Shown in pieces: positions 1 through 4,919 of a DNA stretch of 5,401 nucleotides. A model generated the notes under the pieces. It worked only from the letters and a program-made list of their open reading frames with translations, had not been told where the DNA came from and did not search any database. The stretch's first letter is position 1. Each line of letters begins with the position of its first letter. The position numbers were made by a program, and so were the translations under genes. Source of the DNA: Clostridium grantii DSM 8605 (GTDB lineage: Bacteria; Bacillota; Clostridia; Clostridiales; Clostridiaceae); NCBI RefSeq assembly GCF_900129965.1, contig NZ_FQXM01000055.1:1-5401 (forward strand), given 5' to 3'.

Positions 1-1
1 A

Positions 2-133
2 AATTTATTTCAGTTAATAAATGAAATATTTCTAAAAAATGGTATAAAATCAAGAAAAAAAAGTAAAAAAACATCTCTTGACATCATAGAAGCTATACTT
101 GAAACATTCATGGAAAAAAAAGCTGTAGCTTAA
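2..133 (+). CDS. C-terminal end of an unidentified protein (5' end outside window)
   Basis: An open frame enters from the left edge and stops at TAA 131-133, giving 43 residues. It has a lysine-rich stretch (SRKKSKK) at about residues 17-23, then a likely amphipathic helix (SLDIIEAILETFMEKKAVA). Codon use matches the other genes here. I do not recognise the family. The basic run followed by a helix could be the tail of a DNA-binding protein or transposase, but that is a guess. A chance open frame cannot be excluded in such AT-rich DNA. The following 180 bases hold no convincing gene or terminator. Confidence 0.4.
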   Translation, partial: NLFQLINEIFLKNGIKSRKKSKKTSLDIIEAILETFMEKKAVA

Positions 134-316
134 AATATTAAACAATCAATAATCTAAATGGATATATTACCATATTCAGGTATTATATTTAAGGATAGTT
201 CTAACTAATTTTAATGTAATATTTTTCACATAAATGATAAGTATAGCATTTGAAGAAAATAATAAATATTATTTAATATTCTATATTTTTTAAATATTCT
301 AAACTTTACGGACATG

Positions 317-361
317 GTGCCTGACCCCTTACAAAAACTGGAATAGTTTTTGTAGCTCATA
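317..361 (+). repeat. 45-nt hairpin repeat, copy 1 (REP/IS-end-like)
   Basis: The unit starts GTGCCTGACCCCTT (317-330). It continues with a perfect 9-bp stem, ACAAAAACT (331-339) and AGTTTTTGT (345-353), around the loop GGAAT, and ends AGCTCATA (354-361). It matches positions 2093-2137 at 42 of 45 bases. The GTRCCTGACCCC head resembles palindromic repeats linked to Y1 (REP-associated or IS200-like) transposases; this comes from memory, not a search. The repeat ends exactly where the ATPase-like frame begins and carries the stop TGA (322-324) that closes that frame upstream. Confidence 0.8.
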
Positions 362-1131
362 ATGCTTCTGGATTCTTTAGAAACGATTTAGAGATAGCAT
401 CTTTTAAAAAAGAAGACATTGTGAAATTAAAGAGCATTAATAACAAACTGATTTCTGTAGATATCGAAGCGTTAGAAAAGCTTGTGAACACAATTGCTGA
501 AGCACGTAAATCGTTATCTAATCGACAAAAGTTACTTGATGATTTAAGTGATTCAAGATCTAAGTTAGATGGGGTTAGAAAGAAATATGATAAGGACGCT
601 ACTAATTGTCCATATTGTAATCATCCATACGATAATTTGGATGATTTAGAAGAAGCCTATAATACTTTAACAAATACACTACACGGAGAAAAAAATCAAG
701 ATTCATTGAAAATGGGAGAACTACTTACTATTCTAAAAGAATTGATGAATGATGATATGAAAAGAGTTTCAAGGGTAGTAGAAAATATTGATGAAAGTAG
801 AATTGAAGAGTTGTTACGATTGTCTACGTCATTTAAGCAGTTTATCTCTGATGAAAGAAGAGTAAAACAGACAGAGTACATTTGTAGACTATTAGTTGAT
901 TGTGAATTGTGGAAAGATGGTAAAATTGAAAAAAATGAAGTACAAGAAGTATTACTTCAAAGTTTAAAAAAGTATACAAATCTTGATTTCATAAGTGATA
1001 TGAATAAGTACAACTTTGCGAATACGGATAAAGTTTACAGGGATTTCTTTGTGTTAGAACAACCAAAGTTATTAGATGAAAAGATGATTGAACAAAAAAT
1101 AAAATACTTGAAGTATTTACAATCATTGTAA
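362..1131 (+). pseudogene. SbcC/Rad50/SMC-like ATPase, truncated middle part with zinc-hook motif
   Basis: This is the coiled-coil part of a large ABC-type (SMC-like) ATPase. The frame is open from just after the hairpin repeat. The first usable start, GTG 421, has no Shine-Dalgarno sequence and lies inside conserved-looking coding sequence, so it is probably not a real start. Counting from 421, residues 8-60 are heptad-like, C63-P-Y-C66 is a CxxC as found at zinc-hook tips, and a long charged helical stretch follows to the TAA at 1129-1131. The N-terminal ATPase lobe with Walker A is absent, apparently lost at the repeat junction. The downstream open frame (from 1132) is in the same phase and carries the C-terminal ATPase lobe, so both are pieces of one gene. 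Related architectures are SbcC/Rad50, RloC and SMC-like subunits of phage-defence systems such as Lamassu; the sequence does not let me choose. Confidence 0.75.
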
Positions 1132-1152
1132 ATAAATGAATCTTTTCTTTCA

Positions 1153-1707
1153 ATGAAAGATGAGATTAAAAAAGACATTCTGAAATTAAAGAAATTGGAA
1201 GCTGCACGTAAGAAAATAGATGGCTTGAGAGTTTTATATCAAAGCTCTATTGATGAGTATAAGAACAGGATACTGAAAAAACTAAGAGTACCATTACTTA
1301 TATATACAGGAAAGATATTACAGGATTATCAAAATGGATTAGGTGTATTTGTCAGTAAAGATGAAATGCGTTTTGTGTCAAGTGGAGAAGCAAAACATGA
1401 CATATTAAATACCTTTAGTTCTGGACAGTTATCAGGGTTCGTTTTAGCATTCTTATTTTCTATGAATAAGCAATACATAACAAAGTCCTCAGATGACTTA
1501 GGATTTATTCTAATAGATGATCCGGTGCAAACTATGGATGATGTTAATATTGCATCACTTATTGAAGTGATGAGGAATGATTTTTCAGACAAGCAAATAA
1601 TTTTATCAACACATGAAACAGATAAGGAAAATTATATTCTGTATAAATTCCTGAAATATAATTTAAAGGGTCAATCATTCAATGTTAAAGAGAAGTTATA
1701 TATTTAG
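1153..1707 (+). pseudogene. SbcC/Rad50/SMC-like ATPase, C-terminal ATPase lobe after in-frame stop
   Basis: This is the C-terminal half of the ATPase whose middle part ends at 1131. The reading frame resumes at 1132, in phase. ATG 1153 has no ribosome binding site and is probably an internal methionine. Residues 1-45 continue the coiled coil. FSSGQ (88-92) is the ABC signature, LGFILIDDP (116-124) is Walker B with D122/D123, QTMDD (126-130) is the D-loop, and LSTHE (151-155) supplies the switch histidine H154. An ABC-type head needs Walker A from the N-terminal lobe, which is missing here, so this piece cannot form a normal ATP site alone. The DDPVQTMDD wording is typical of SMC-like or AAA_13-type ATPases rather than transporters. 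The gene ends at 1707, 50 bases before the IS66-like terminal repeat. Confidence 0.8.
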
Positions 1708-1757
1708 ATTTATAAGAAGTGGACTTCAAAAGGACTCCCAGATTCCTAATGTGAATC

Positions 1758-1776
1758 GTAAGCGTCAAAATTATAG
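1758..1776 (+). repeat. IS66-type terminal inverted repeat
   Basis: The end begins GTAAGCGTCAAAATTATAG. IS66-family elements characteristically start with GTAA, commonly GTAAGCG (family knowledge). Its position downstream of an IS66 transposase C-terminus, pointing inward toward it, supports the call. The inner boundary is arbitrary. Confidence 0.55.
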
Positions 1777-1809
1777 CGCATTTAAAAATCTATGAAAAAG
1801 TATTAAGAT

Positions 1810-1840
1810 ATCCCAATAAGGTAAAATACTTTACTGGGAT
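1810..1840. other. Bulged stem-loop between convergent gene ends
   Basis: ATCCCA (1810-1815) and GTAAA (1821-1825) pair with TTTAC (1830-1834) and TGGGAT (1835-1840). The five bases 1816-1820 bulge out and the loop is ATAC. It lies inside the IS66 relic, between the transposase stop and the terminal repeat. No T-run follows directly on either strand, so it is not a classic intrinsic terminator, though it could weakly end transcription of the element. Confidence 0.35.
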
Positions 1841-1844
1841 TAAA

Positions 1845-2009
1845 TTATTGCTTATCGTTAATTTTCATATTTTCAGGGATCTTATTAGACCAAGGCATAA
1901 GATTCTCTAGAGCCTCGATATGGAATTTGTCTATTTGCAATAGATTATCAAATAAATAAACTAAATATCTTTCTACAACTAAATTATTAGCCTTGGCAGC
2001 ATTGAAAAC
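1845..2009 (-). pseudogene. IS66-family transposase, C-terminal fragment
   Basis: The minus-strand frame runs from just after an in-frame TGA (2010-2012) to TAA (1845-1847). It begins VFNAAKANNLVVERYLVYLFDNL, then has EALENLMPWS, and ends NKIPENMKINDKQ. AKANxLxxxxYLxxLFxxL followed by a hydrophobic LMPWS is the distinctive tail of IS66 transposases (the DDE_Tnp_IS66_C region); intact family members are about 500 residues. The DDE catalytic core is lost and no start codon or ribosome site remains, so it is a dead fragment. It converges on the ATPase remnant. Confidence 0.8.
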
Positions 2010-2056
2010 TCATACGAAAATTAGTAAACAAGCTTTAAATGATAAGTTCAAGATCA

Positions 2057-2089
2057 ACAAAAATTGTTCATTCCATTTACAATTTTTGT
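2057..2089. repeat. 11-bp stem-loop, diverged inverted relative of the 45-nt repeat
   Basis: ACAAAAATTGT (2057-2067) pairs perfectly with ACAATTTTTGT (2079-2089) around an 11-base loop. It lies three bases before repeat copy 2. Its left half resembles the reverse complement of the copy-2 hairpin (ACAAAAACTGTTCC versus ACAAAAATTGTTC plus TTCC). The pair may therefore be a head-to-head arrangement like a BIME, where two REP units face each other. Confidence 0.55.
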
Positions 2090-2092
2090 AAA

Positions 2093-2137
2093 GTACCTGA
2101 CCCCTTACAAAAACTGGAACAGTTTTTGTCGCTCATA
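2093..2137 (+). repeat. 45-nt hairpin repeat, copy 2 (REP/IS-end-like)
   Basis: This copy reads GTACCTGACCCCTT (2093-2106), then the stem ACAAAAACT (2107-2115) and AGTTTTTGT (2121-2129) around GGAAC, then CGCTCATA. It differs from 317-361 at only three positions (a head base, the last loop base and the first tail base), so both stem arms are unchanged. The next base, 2138, is where TnpB-like coding sequence starts. Confidence 0.8.
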
Positions 2138-2230
2138 GCTATATGTTCCAATGGAATGATTTTTAAAAATATTAATAAAATAAGAGTTGTAAAGCAACTT
2201 GAAAAAAGGCTACGTAGATTACAACGTAGG
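2138..2230 (+). pseudogene. tnpB: TnpB (IS200/IS605-type) internal fragment
   Basis: The 31 codons read AICSNGMIFKNINK, then IRVVKQLEKRLRRLQRR. A short SNG motif followed by (F/I)KN and then LEKRLRRLQRR is the well-known segment of TnpB/OrfB proteins just after the first RuvC catalytic aspartate (usual context GIDLGIKDLAxxSNG). TnpB is the RNA-guided nuclease of IS200/IS605 elements, normally about 370-400 residues. Here the N-terminal domain and the first catalytic aspartate are missing, because the relic starts exactly at the end of hairpin repeat copy 2. The similarity stops after LQRR, where the ribosome binding site of the next gene begins. An open frame from 2039 to 2260 runs through the repeat, but this is fortuitous. 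No transposase (TnpA) or guide RNA region is seen. Confidence 0.7.
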
Positions 2231-2235
2231 GGTGA
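2228..2235 (+). promoter_or_regulatory. Ribosome binding site deciding the start at 2244
   Basis: AGGGGTGA lies eight bases before ATG 2244, so 2244 is preferred over the in-frame TTG at 2199, which falls inside the TnpB relic. The same octamer precedes the TTG start at 4920. Confidence 0.7.
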
Positions 2236-2243
2236 AATATATA

Positions 2244-3053
2244 ATGATATTTGTAATTGAATTACTAATTAGAACTTGTTTAGAGACAGTATATCTAGCT
2301 GGAATGATTATTCTAATAGGATTATTTCTTGGAGTATTAAGAAATAGTGCTATTAGAAACTTTCAAAGAAGTTTTGGAAGTAAAGCTTTAATGATAACAG
2401 GGGTTATTGGTGTCCCAATACATGAAGTGAGCCATGCTATTTTTGCTTTAATATTTGGGCATAAGATTAAAAAAATTAAATTATTTCAAAAACCAGATGA
2501 AAATGGGGTGATGGGATATGTACAACACAGCTATAAGCAAGGTAGTATTTATCAGCAGATAGGAAATTTTTTTATAGGTATAGCACCTATCTTTGGAGGG
2601 ATTTTTTCTATAATAGCTTTAATGAGGATTATAATACCACAAGCTTATGCAGATTTTATCAGTATATTAGTTAAAAGCTTCAAGGTTACGGTATTAAATA
2701 AAAGTACAATTGAAGCAATGATTAATTCCTATATAGGACTTTTAAAGGTGATTTTTTCTCTACAAAATTTTAAAAATCCATATTTTTATATATTTATATT
2801 TGTAGCTATATGTATATCATCTCACATATCTTTAAGTTCAGCAGATATTAGGGGAGCATCAAGAGGGTTAGGGCTTGTATTTATAATTTTATTTATACTA
2901 AATATTTTAGATTTATCAAAGTATATATTGGGTATTAACTTGATAAGATATAATATTTTAGTAACGGGTATTCTAATGGTGGCTGTAATACTTTCCATAA
3001 TAACTTATTTGATAAGTTTTGTTTTAAGTGTTATAAAACATAAATATGATTGA
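2244..3053 (+). CDS. Multi-pass membrane protein with HExxH zinc-protease motif (M50-like)
   Basis: This is a 269-residue integral membrane protein, probably a membrane-embedded metalloprotease. Hydrophobic segments lie at about residues 12-33, 48-72, 106-130, 163-174, 181-197, 209-226 and 236-263. H60-E-V-S-H64 sits within the second segment, where site-2-protease (M50) enzymes place their zinc-binding HExxH. A third ligand is needed. The classic NPDG motif is not seen; D201 in the late SLSSADIRGA motif (196-205), close to H194, is my best candidate. A polar stretch (residues 76-104: KKIKLFQKPDENGVMGYV and after) is probably a loop. The full frame, good ribosome site and absence of damage argue that it is functional. 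It stands alone, with IS debris upstream and a convergent gene downstream, so its substrate cannot be inferred. No clear promoter was found. Confidence 0.75.
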   Translation: MIFVIELLIRTCLETVYLAGMIILIGLFLGVLRNSAIRNFQRSFGSKALMITGVIGVPIHEVSHAIFALIFGHKIKKIKLFQKPDENGVMGYVQHSYKQGSIYQQIGNFFIGIAPIFGGIFSIIALMRIIIPQAYADFISILVKSFKVTVLNKSTIEAMINSYIGLLKVIFSLQNFKNPYFYIFIFVAICISSHISLSSADIRGASRGLGLVFIILFILNILDLSKYILGINLIRYNILVTGILMVAVILSIITYLISFVLSVIKHKYD

Positions 3054-3142
3054 AACTCTCATATATTAGTTAATTATAAAGAAGCATTTATAGAGTTGAA
3101 AGTAAGCAATGGTTGATTTGTCCACTATATTTCCAAATAGCA

Positions 3143-3173
3143 AGAAAAACTGGAATAGTTTTTGTTACTTATA
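3143..3173 (+). repeat. Partial, diverged third copy of the hairpin repeat
   Basis: It aligns with 331-361 at 27 of 31 bases; the stem-loop core 3145-3165 is identical to copy 1. The GTRCCTGACCCC head is absent and the tail has drifted (TACTTATA). The stem is seven bases plus a G/G mismatch. It lies between the membrane-protein gene and the shared terminator. Confidence 0.6.
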
Positions 3174-3190
3174 TATCTAAATTATATTTA

Positions 3191-3221
3191 AAAAAGAGCA
3201 GTTAGCTGCTCTGCTTTTTTT
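3191..3221 (-). terminator. Bidirectional intrinsic terminator
   Basis: AGAGCAG (3195-3201) and CTGCTCT (3206-3212) form a 7-bp stem with a TTAG loop. On the minus strand a run of six or more T follows the stem directly, 17 bases after the stop of the pRiA4b-like gene, so it clearly serves that gene. On the plus strand the stem is followed by GC and then seven T, so it probably also stops transcripts from the membrane-protein gene. Confidence 0.8.
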
Positions 3222-3228
3222 ATTGTTA

Positions 3229-4437
3229 TTAACATTCATCATCAAAGTCTGGATATTGTTCAGGTGGCTCACCTTTAAATTCAATAATTTCAGGTATTAA
3301 TAATCTAGTATTGCTATCTTCAATATCAAAAACCTCAACAGTAAACCACCACTCATCGCCATAGTCAAAAAGGTATAAAAACTTTTGTTTCTTAAATAAG
3401 TTTAGCTCACCTAAATTAACATCATTAGCCCAAGGTCCTTCGTAATCCATTGGACACGTAAACTTATTATTTGACCAAGCTTTTCCATCCATAAAAAATG
3501 AATACATATGATCATTATCAAATTCAAATGCATCTTGTATACATTCATGTAAATAATCAAGATCATGATGTGCAGATATTTTTATTTTAGCCCAAGTATT
3601 TTTATCTAATGATACCTTAAAGGTATATGTACCATCTTTAAATTCTTCTTTATTCCTAGAAAAAGTTTGTTCTAACTCACCCTTTTTAAATAAACTTTTG
3701 AAAACATGAATAAAGGCTTCATCAAAATTAACTTTCCATTCCCCGTAATTCTTTCTATGAGGAATATTCCATAGTTCTAAATTTCTCTTTTTATTGAGTA
3801 TTTTGAATATTTTTAAACCTAAATCATTTATTACTATTTTGCTGGGGATAAATCTTCTTGCATCTTTAATCATCTCATCCATATTAGCTTCAATGGTCAT
3901 TAATCCAAAATATGTGAAACATAATAGTGTTGAACTACTTAAATAAGGTAAATTATTAGTAAAGATATCCTCATTTGATTTTTGCGTTGATAAATATTCT
4001 ACATTTCTAGTAACAATTGATACATCCATATAATCATAAAGAATGCATTGTGTTTTTCTCATATCACAATCTATCCAAAATGTTTCCAATAGAAACATGT
4101 ATTTCTCAATGTCATTAAATTCATTAAATGTCTTTAATCTATCTGTTGATTTTAAAGCTAATTTGCTTCCTTTTATGCTTTCTTCCTTAAAAAGATTACC
4201 TTCAACTGCTAATTTACAAAAAAGATGAAGCATAGGATATGAAGATTGTTTACTTTTTTCTGTTATATTCTGCTGTTTTACATGCATGAGCCCATTCATT
4301 TCATACAAGAATTTAGATGAAATATTTTTGGTGGATTTACCTATAGTAACTACTTTGTTATTTAGATAATGGGTAAATGTGTTGAAGTCCTCTAGAAAAA
4401 TTCTTGTTTTTTTATTATCAATATTGTATGTAGCCAT
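3229..4437 (-). CDS. pRiA4b ORF-3-like domain protein
   Basis: This is a 402-residue soluble protein of unknown biochemical role. The C-terminal part (about 269-397) matches the plasmid pRiA4b ORF-3 family (PF07929). It starts YTFKVSLD, has the helix motif LDYLHECIQDAFEFDNDHMY (293-312), then FMDGKAW, FDYGDEWWFTVEVF (357-370), and the closing GEPPEQYPD (389-397). These are the recurring landmarks of the family, found on plasmids, in transposons (as in IS1096) and in chromosomes. The first 250 residues are mixed, with no motif I recognise; they include an acidic or aromatic stretch (DIEKYMFLLETFWIDCD, 109-125). ATG 4437 is preceded by AAAGGAG at eight bases spacing. The frame is undamaged, it ends at its own terminator, and it is transcribed away from the NERD gene. 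It is probably functional but its task is unknown. Confidence 0.85.
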   Translation of the reverse strand: MATYNIDNKKTRIFLEDFNTFTHYLNNKVVTIGKSTKNISSKFLYEMNGLMHVKQQNITEKSKQSSYPMLHLFCKLAVEGNLFKEESIKGSKLALKSTDRLKTFNEFNDIEKYMFLLETFWIDCDMRKTQCILYDYMDVSIVTRNVEYLSTQKSNEDIFTNNLPYLSSSTLLCFTYFGLMTIEANMDEMIKDARRFIPSKIVINDLGLKIFKILNKKRNLELWNIPHRKNYGEWKVNFDEAFIHVFKSLFKKGELEQTFSRNKEEFKDGTYTFKVSLDKNTWAKIKISAHHDLDYLHECIQDAFEFDNDHMYSFFMDGKAWSNNKFTCPMDYEGPWANDVNLGELNLFKKQKFLYLFDYGDEWWFTVEVFDIEDSNTRLLIPEIIEFKGEPPEQYPDFDDEC

Positions 4438-4445
4438 TTTATATT

Positions 4446-4480
4446 CTCCTTTGTAAGAAAAATCTTTTTTCTTTATTATA
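4446..4480 (-). promoter_or_regulatory. Start signals of the pRiA4b-like gene
   Basis: On the minus strand, TATAAT (4475-4480) is a perfect -10 element and AAAGGAG (4446-4452) is a strong ribosome binding site before ATG 4437. No good -35 is found 17 bases further upstream (AAGAAT), so the promoter call rests on the -10 alone. Confidence 0.45.
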
Positions 4481-4512
4481 TAACATTTTAGCTTAAAATT
4501 CTTTTCTTTTAG

Positions 4513-4572
4513 CGAGCAAGGGAATATGCTTCAGATTATATTAGTTTAACAGGAGTGGAAAAGAGCTTTTAA
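4513..4572 (+). pseudogene. Orphan C-terminal relic next to a terminator
   Basis: Directly after a TAG (4510-4512), 19 codons read RAREYASDYISLTGVEKSF and stop at TAA 4570-4572, seven bases before a strong terminator hairpin. The composition looks protein-like, and the stop-plus-terminator arrangement is that of a gene 3' end whose body has been deleted. I do not recognise the parent gene. The segment is very short, so chance cannot be excluded. Confidence 0.3.
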
Positions 4573-4578
4573 TCAATG

Positions 4579-4604
4579 AAACTGCCCGTGATGGCAGTTT
4601 TTTT
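4579..4604 (+). terminator. Intrinsic terminator
   Basis: AAACTGCC (4579-4586) pairs perfectly with GGCAGTTT (4593-4600) around CGTGAT, and seven T (4598-4604) follow. No intact plus-strand gene precedes it, only the 19-codon relic, so it seems left over from a lost gene. It would also insulate the NERD gene region from upstream transcription. Confidence 0.8.
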
Positions 4605-4639
4605 AGTTTAATCAAAAAAGTATGGAAAAAAGCTTGAAA

Positions 4640-4691
4640 ATAATTTGTATTTTACTACAGCTTTCGACAAGATAAAAATACAAATTATGAT
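4640..4691 (+). promoter_or_regulatory. Candidate promoter inside a 14-bp inverted repeat, with Spo0A-box-like site
   Basis: ATAATTTGTATTTT (4640-4653) and its exact reverse complement (4675-4688) flank a 21-base centre. The centre contains TTCGACA (4663-4669), the reverse of the Spo0A box TGTCGAA. TCGACA (4664-4669) resembles a -35 (5 of 6), and TATGAT (4686-4691) a -10 (5 of 6), 16 bases apart. Together they could form a regulated promoter for the NERD gene, with a leader of about 220 bases. All matches are by eye; in AT-rich DNA the -10 is weak evidence. The inverted repeat itself is certain. Confidence 0.4.
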
Positions 4692-4779
4692 AAAATAAAG
4701 GATAATAATGTATTTGAGTTAGGAAATGAATTGAAACTATAGACAAACAACTTCAACTATAAATTTATTAAATTCCAAA

Positions 4780-4829
4780 ACTTCTAGAAGTGTAGAGATG
4801 TATAAAACTAGTTGATACATCTAGTTTTT
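4780..4829 (+). other. Palindrome and two mutually exclusive hairpins upstream of the NERD gene
   Basis: ACTTCTAGAAGT (4780-4791) is a perfect 12-bp palindrome. Next, AGATGTAT (4796-4803) can pair with ATACATCT (4815-4822), or AAAACTAG (4804-4811) can pair with CTAGTTTT (4821-4828). The two right arms share CT, so both cannot form fully as nested stems. The second right arm merges with a T-run (4825-4829). This could be a weak terminator or an attenuator about 90 bases before the NERD start. Confidence 0.4.
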
Positions 4830-4905
4830 AGTATAAGCATAAAAATTAGAGAAAAAATAAGTTTTTTTTTACATAGAATCAGAGAATTTTAAAAAAATGC
4901 AAATT

Positions 4906-4913
4906 AGGGGTGA
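4906..4913 (+). promoter_or_regulatory. Ribosome binding site deciding the TTG start at 4920
   Basis: AGGGGTGA ends six bases before TTG 4920. An in-frame TAG at 4917-4919 rules out any earlier start, and the next in-frame candidates (GTG 4947, ATG 5112) lack such a site and would cut the anchor or the domain. Confidence 0.7.
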
Positions 4914-4919
4914 TACTAG

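Larger units (their letters stand above)
1758..2009 (-). mobile_element. IS66-family insertion sequence relic (transposase 3' end and one terminal repeat)
   Basis: The relic joins an IS66-like outer end at 1758 to the last 54 codons of an IS66-type transposase read on the minus strand (1845-2009). The transposase stop lies 87 bases inside the terminal repeat, a plausible spacing. The rest of the element, including the catalytic part of the transposase, the accessory ORFs and the opposite terminal repeat, is gone. No inverted partner of the end is visible in the window, so no target duplication can be confirmed; TGTGAATC (1750-1757) would be one half of an 8-bp duplication if the family rule holds. 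Confidence 0.7.

Noticed and set aside
325..420. Upstream extension of the ATPase frame through the repeat as a true N-terminus
   Set aside because: The open frame from 325 has no ATG, is partly repeat DNA, and contains no Walker A; it is a truncation scar, not a start.
696..881. Minus-strand open frame inside the ATPase remnant
   Set aside because: Antisense shadow with serine-rich, low-complexity translation and no start signals; the same holds for minus-strand 1329-1592 and 5110-5298 and for plus-strand 4043-4228.
1129..1131. Programmed readthrough or recoding at the TAA
   Set aside because: TAA is not a usual recoding codon, no recoding structure is obvious next to it, and the gene is also truncated at its 5' end, so decay is the simpler reading.
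2199..2243. Earlier TTG start for the membrane protein
   Set aside because: It lies within the TnpB relic without a ribosome site, whereas ATG 2244 has AGGGGTGA at good spacing.
2039..2260. A 73-codon plus-strand open frame
   Set aside because: It runs through the stem-loops and repeat copy 2 and only becomes protein-like in the TnpB relic; it has no ribosome site and overlaps the real start of the next gene.
3069..3117. Short plus-strand open stretch reading LVNYKEAFIELKVSNG
   Set aside because: No start codon or ribosome site and no recognisable family; too short to call a gene relic.
317..3173. CRISPR array from the repeated hairpins
   Set aside because: Only three copies, spaced by about 1 to 1.8 kb with genes in between, and no regular spacers.
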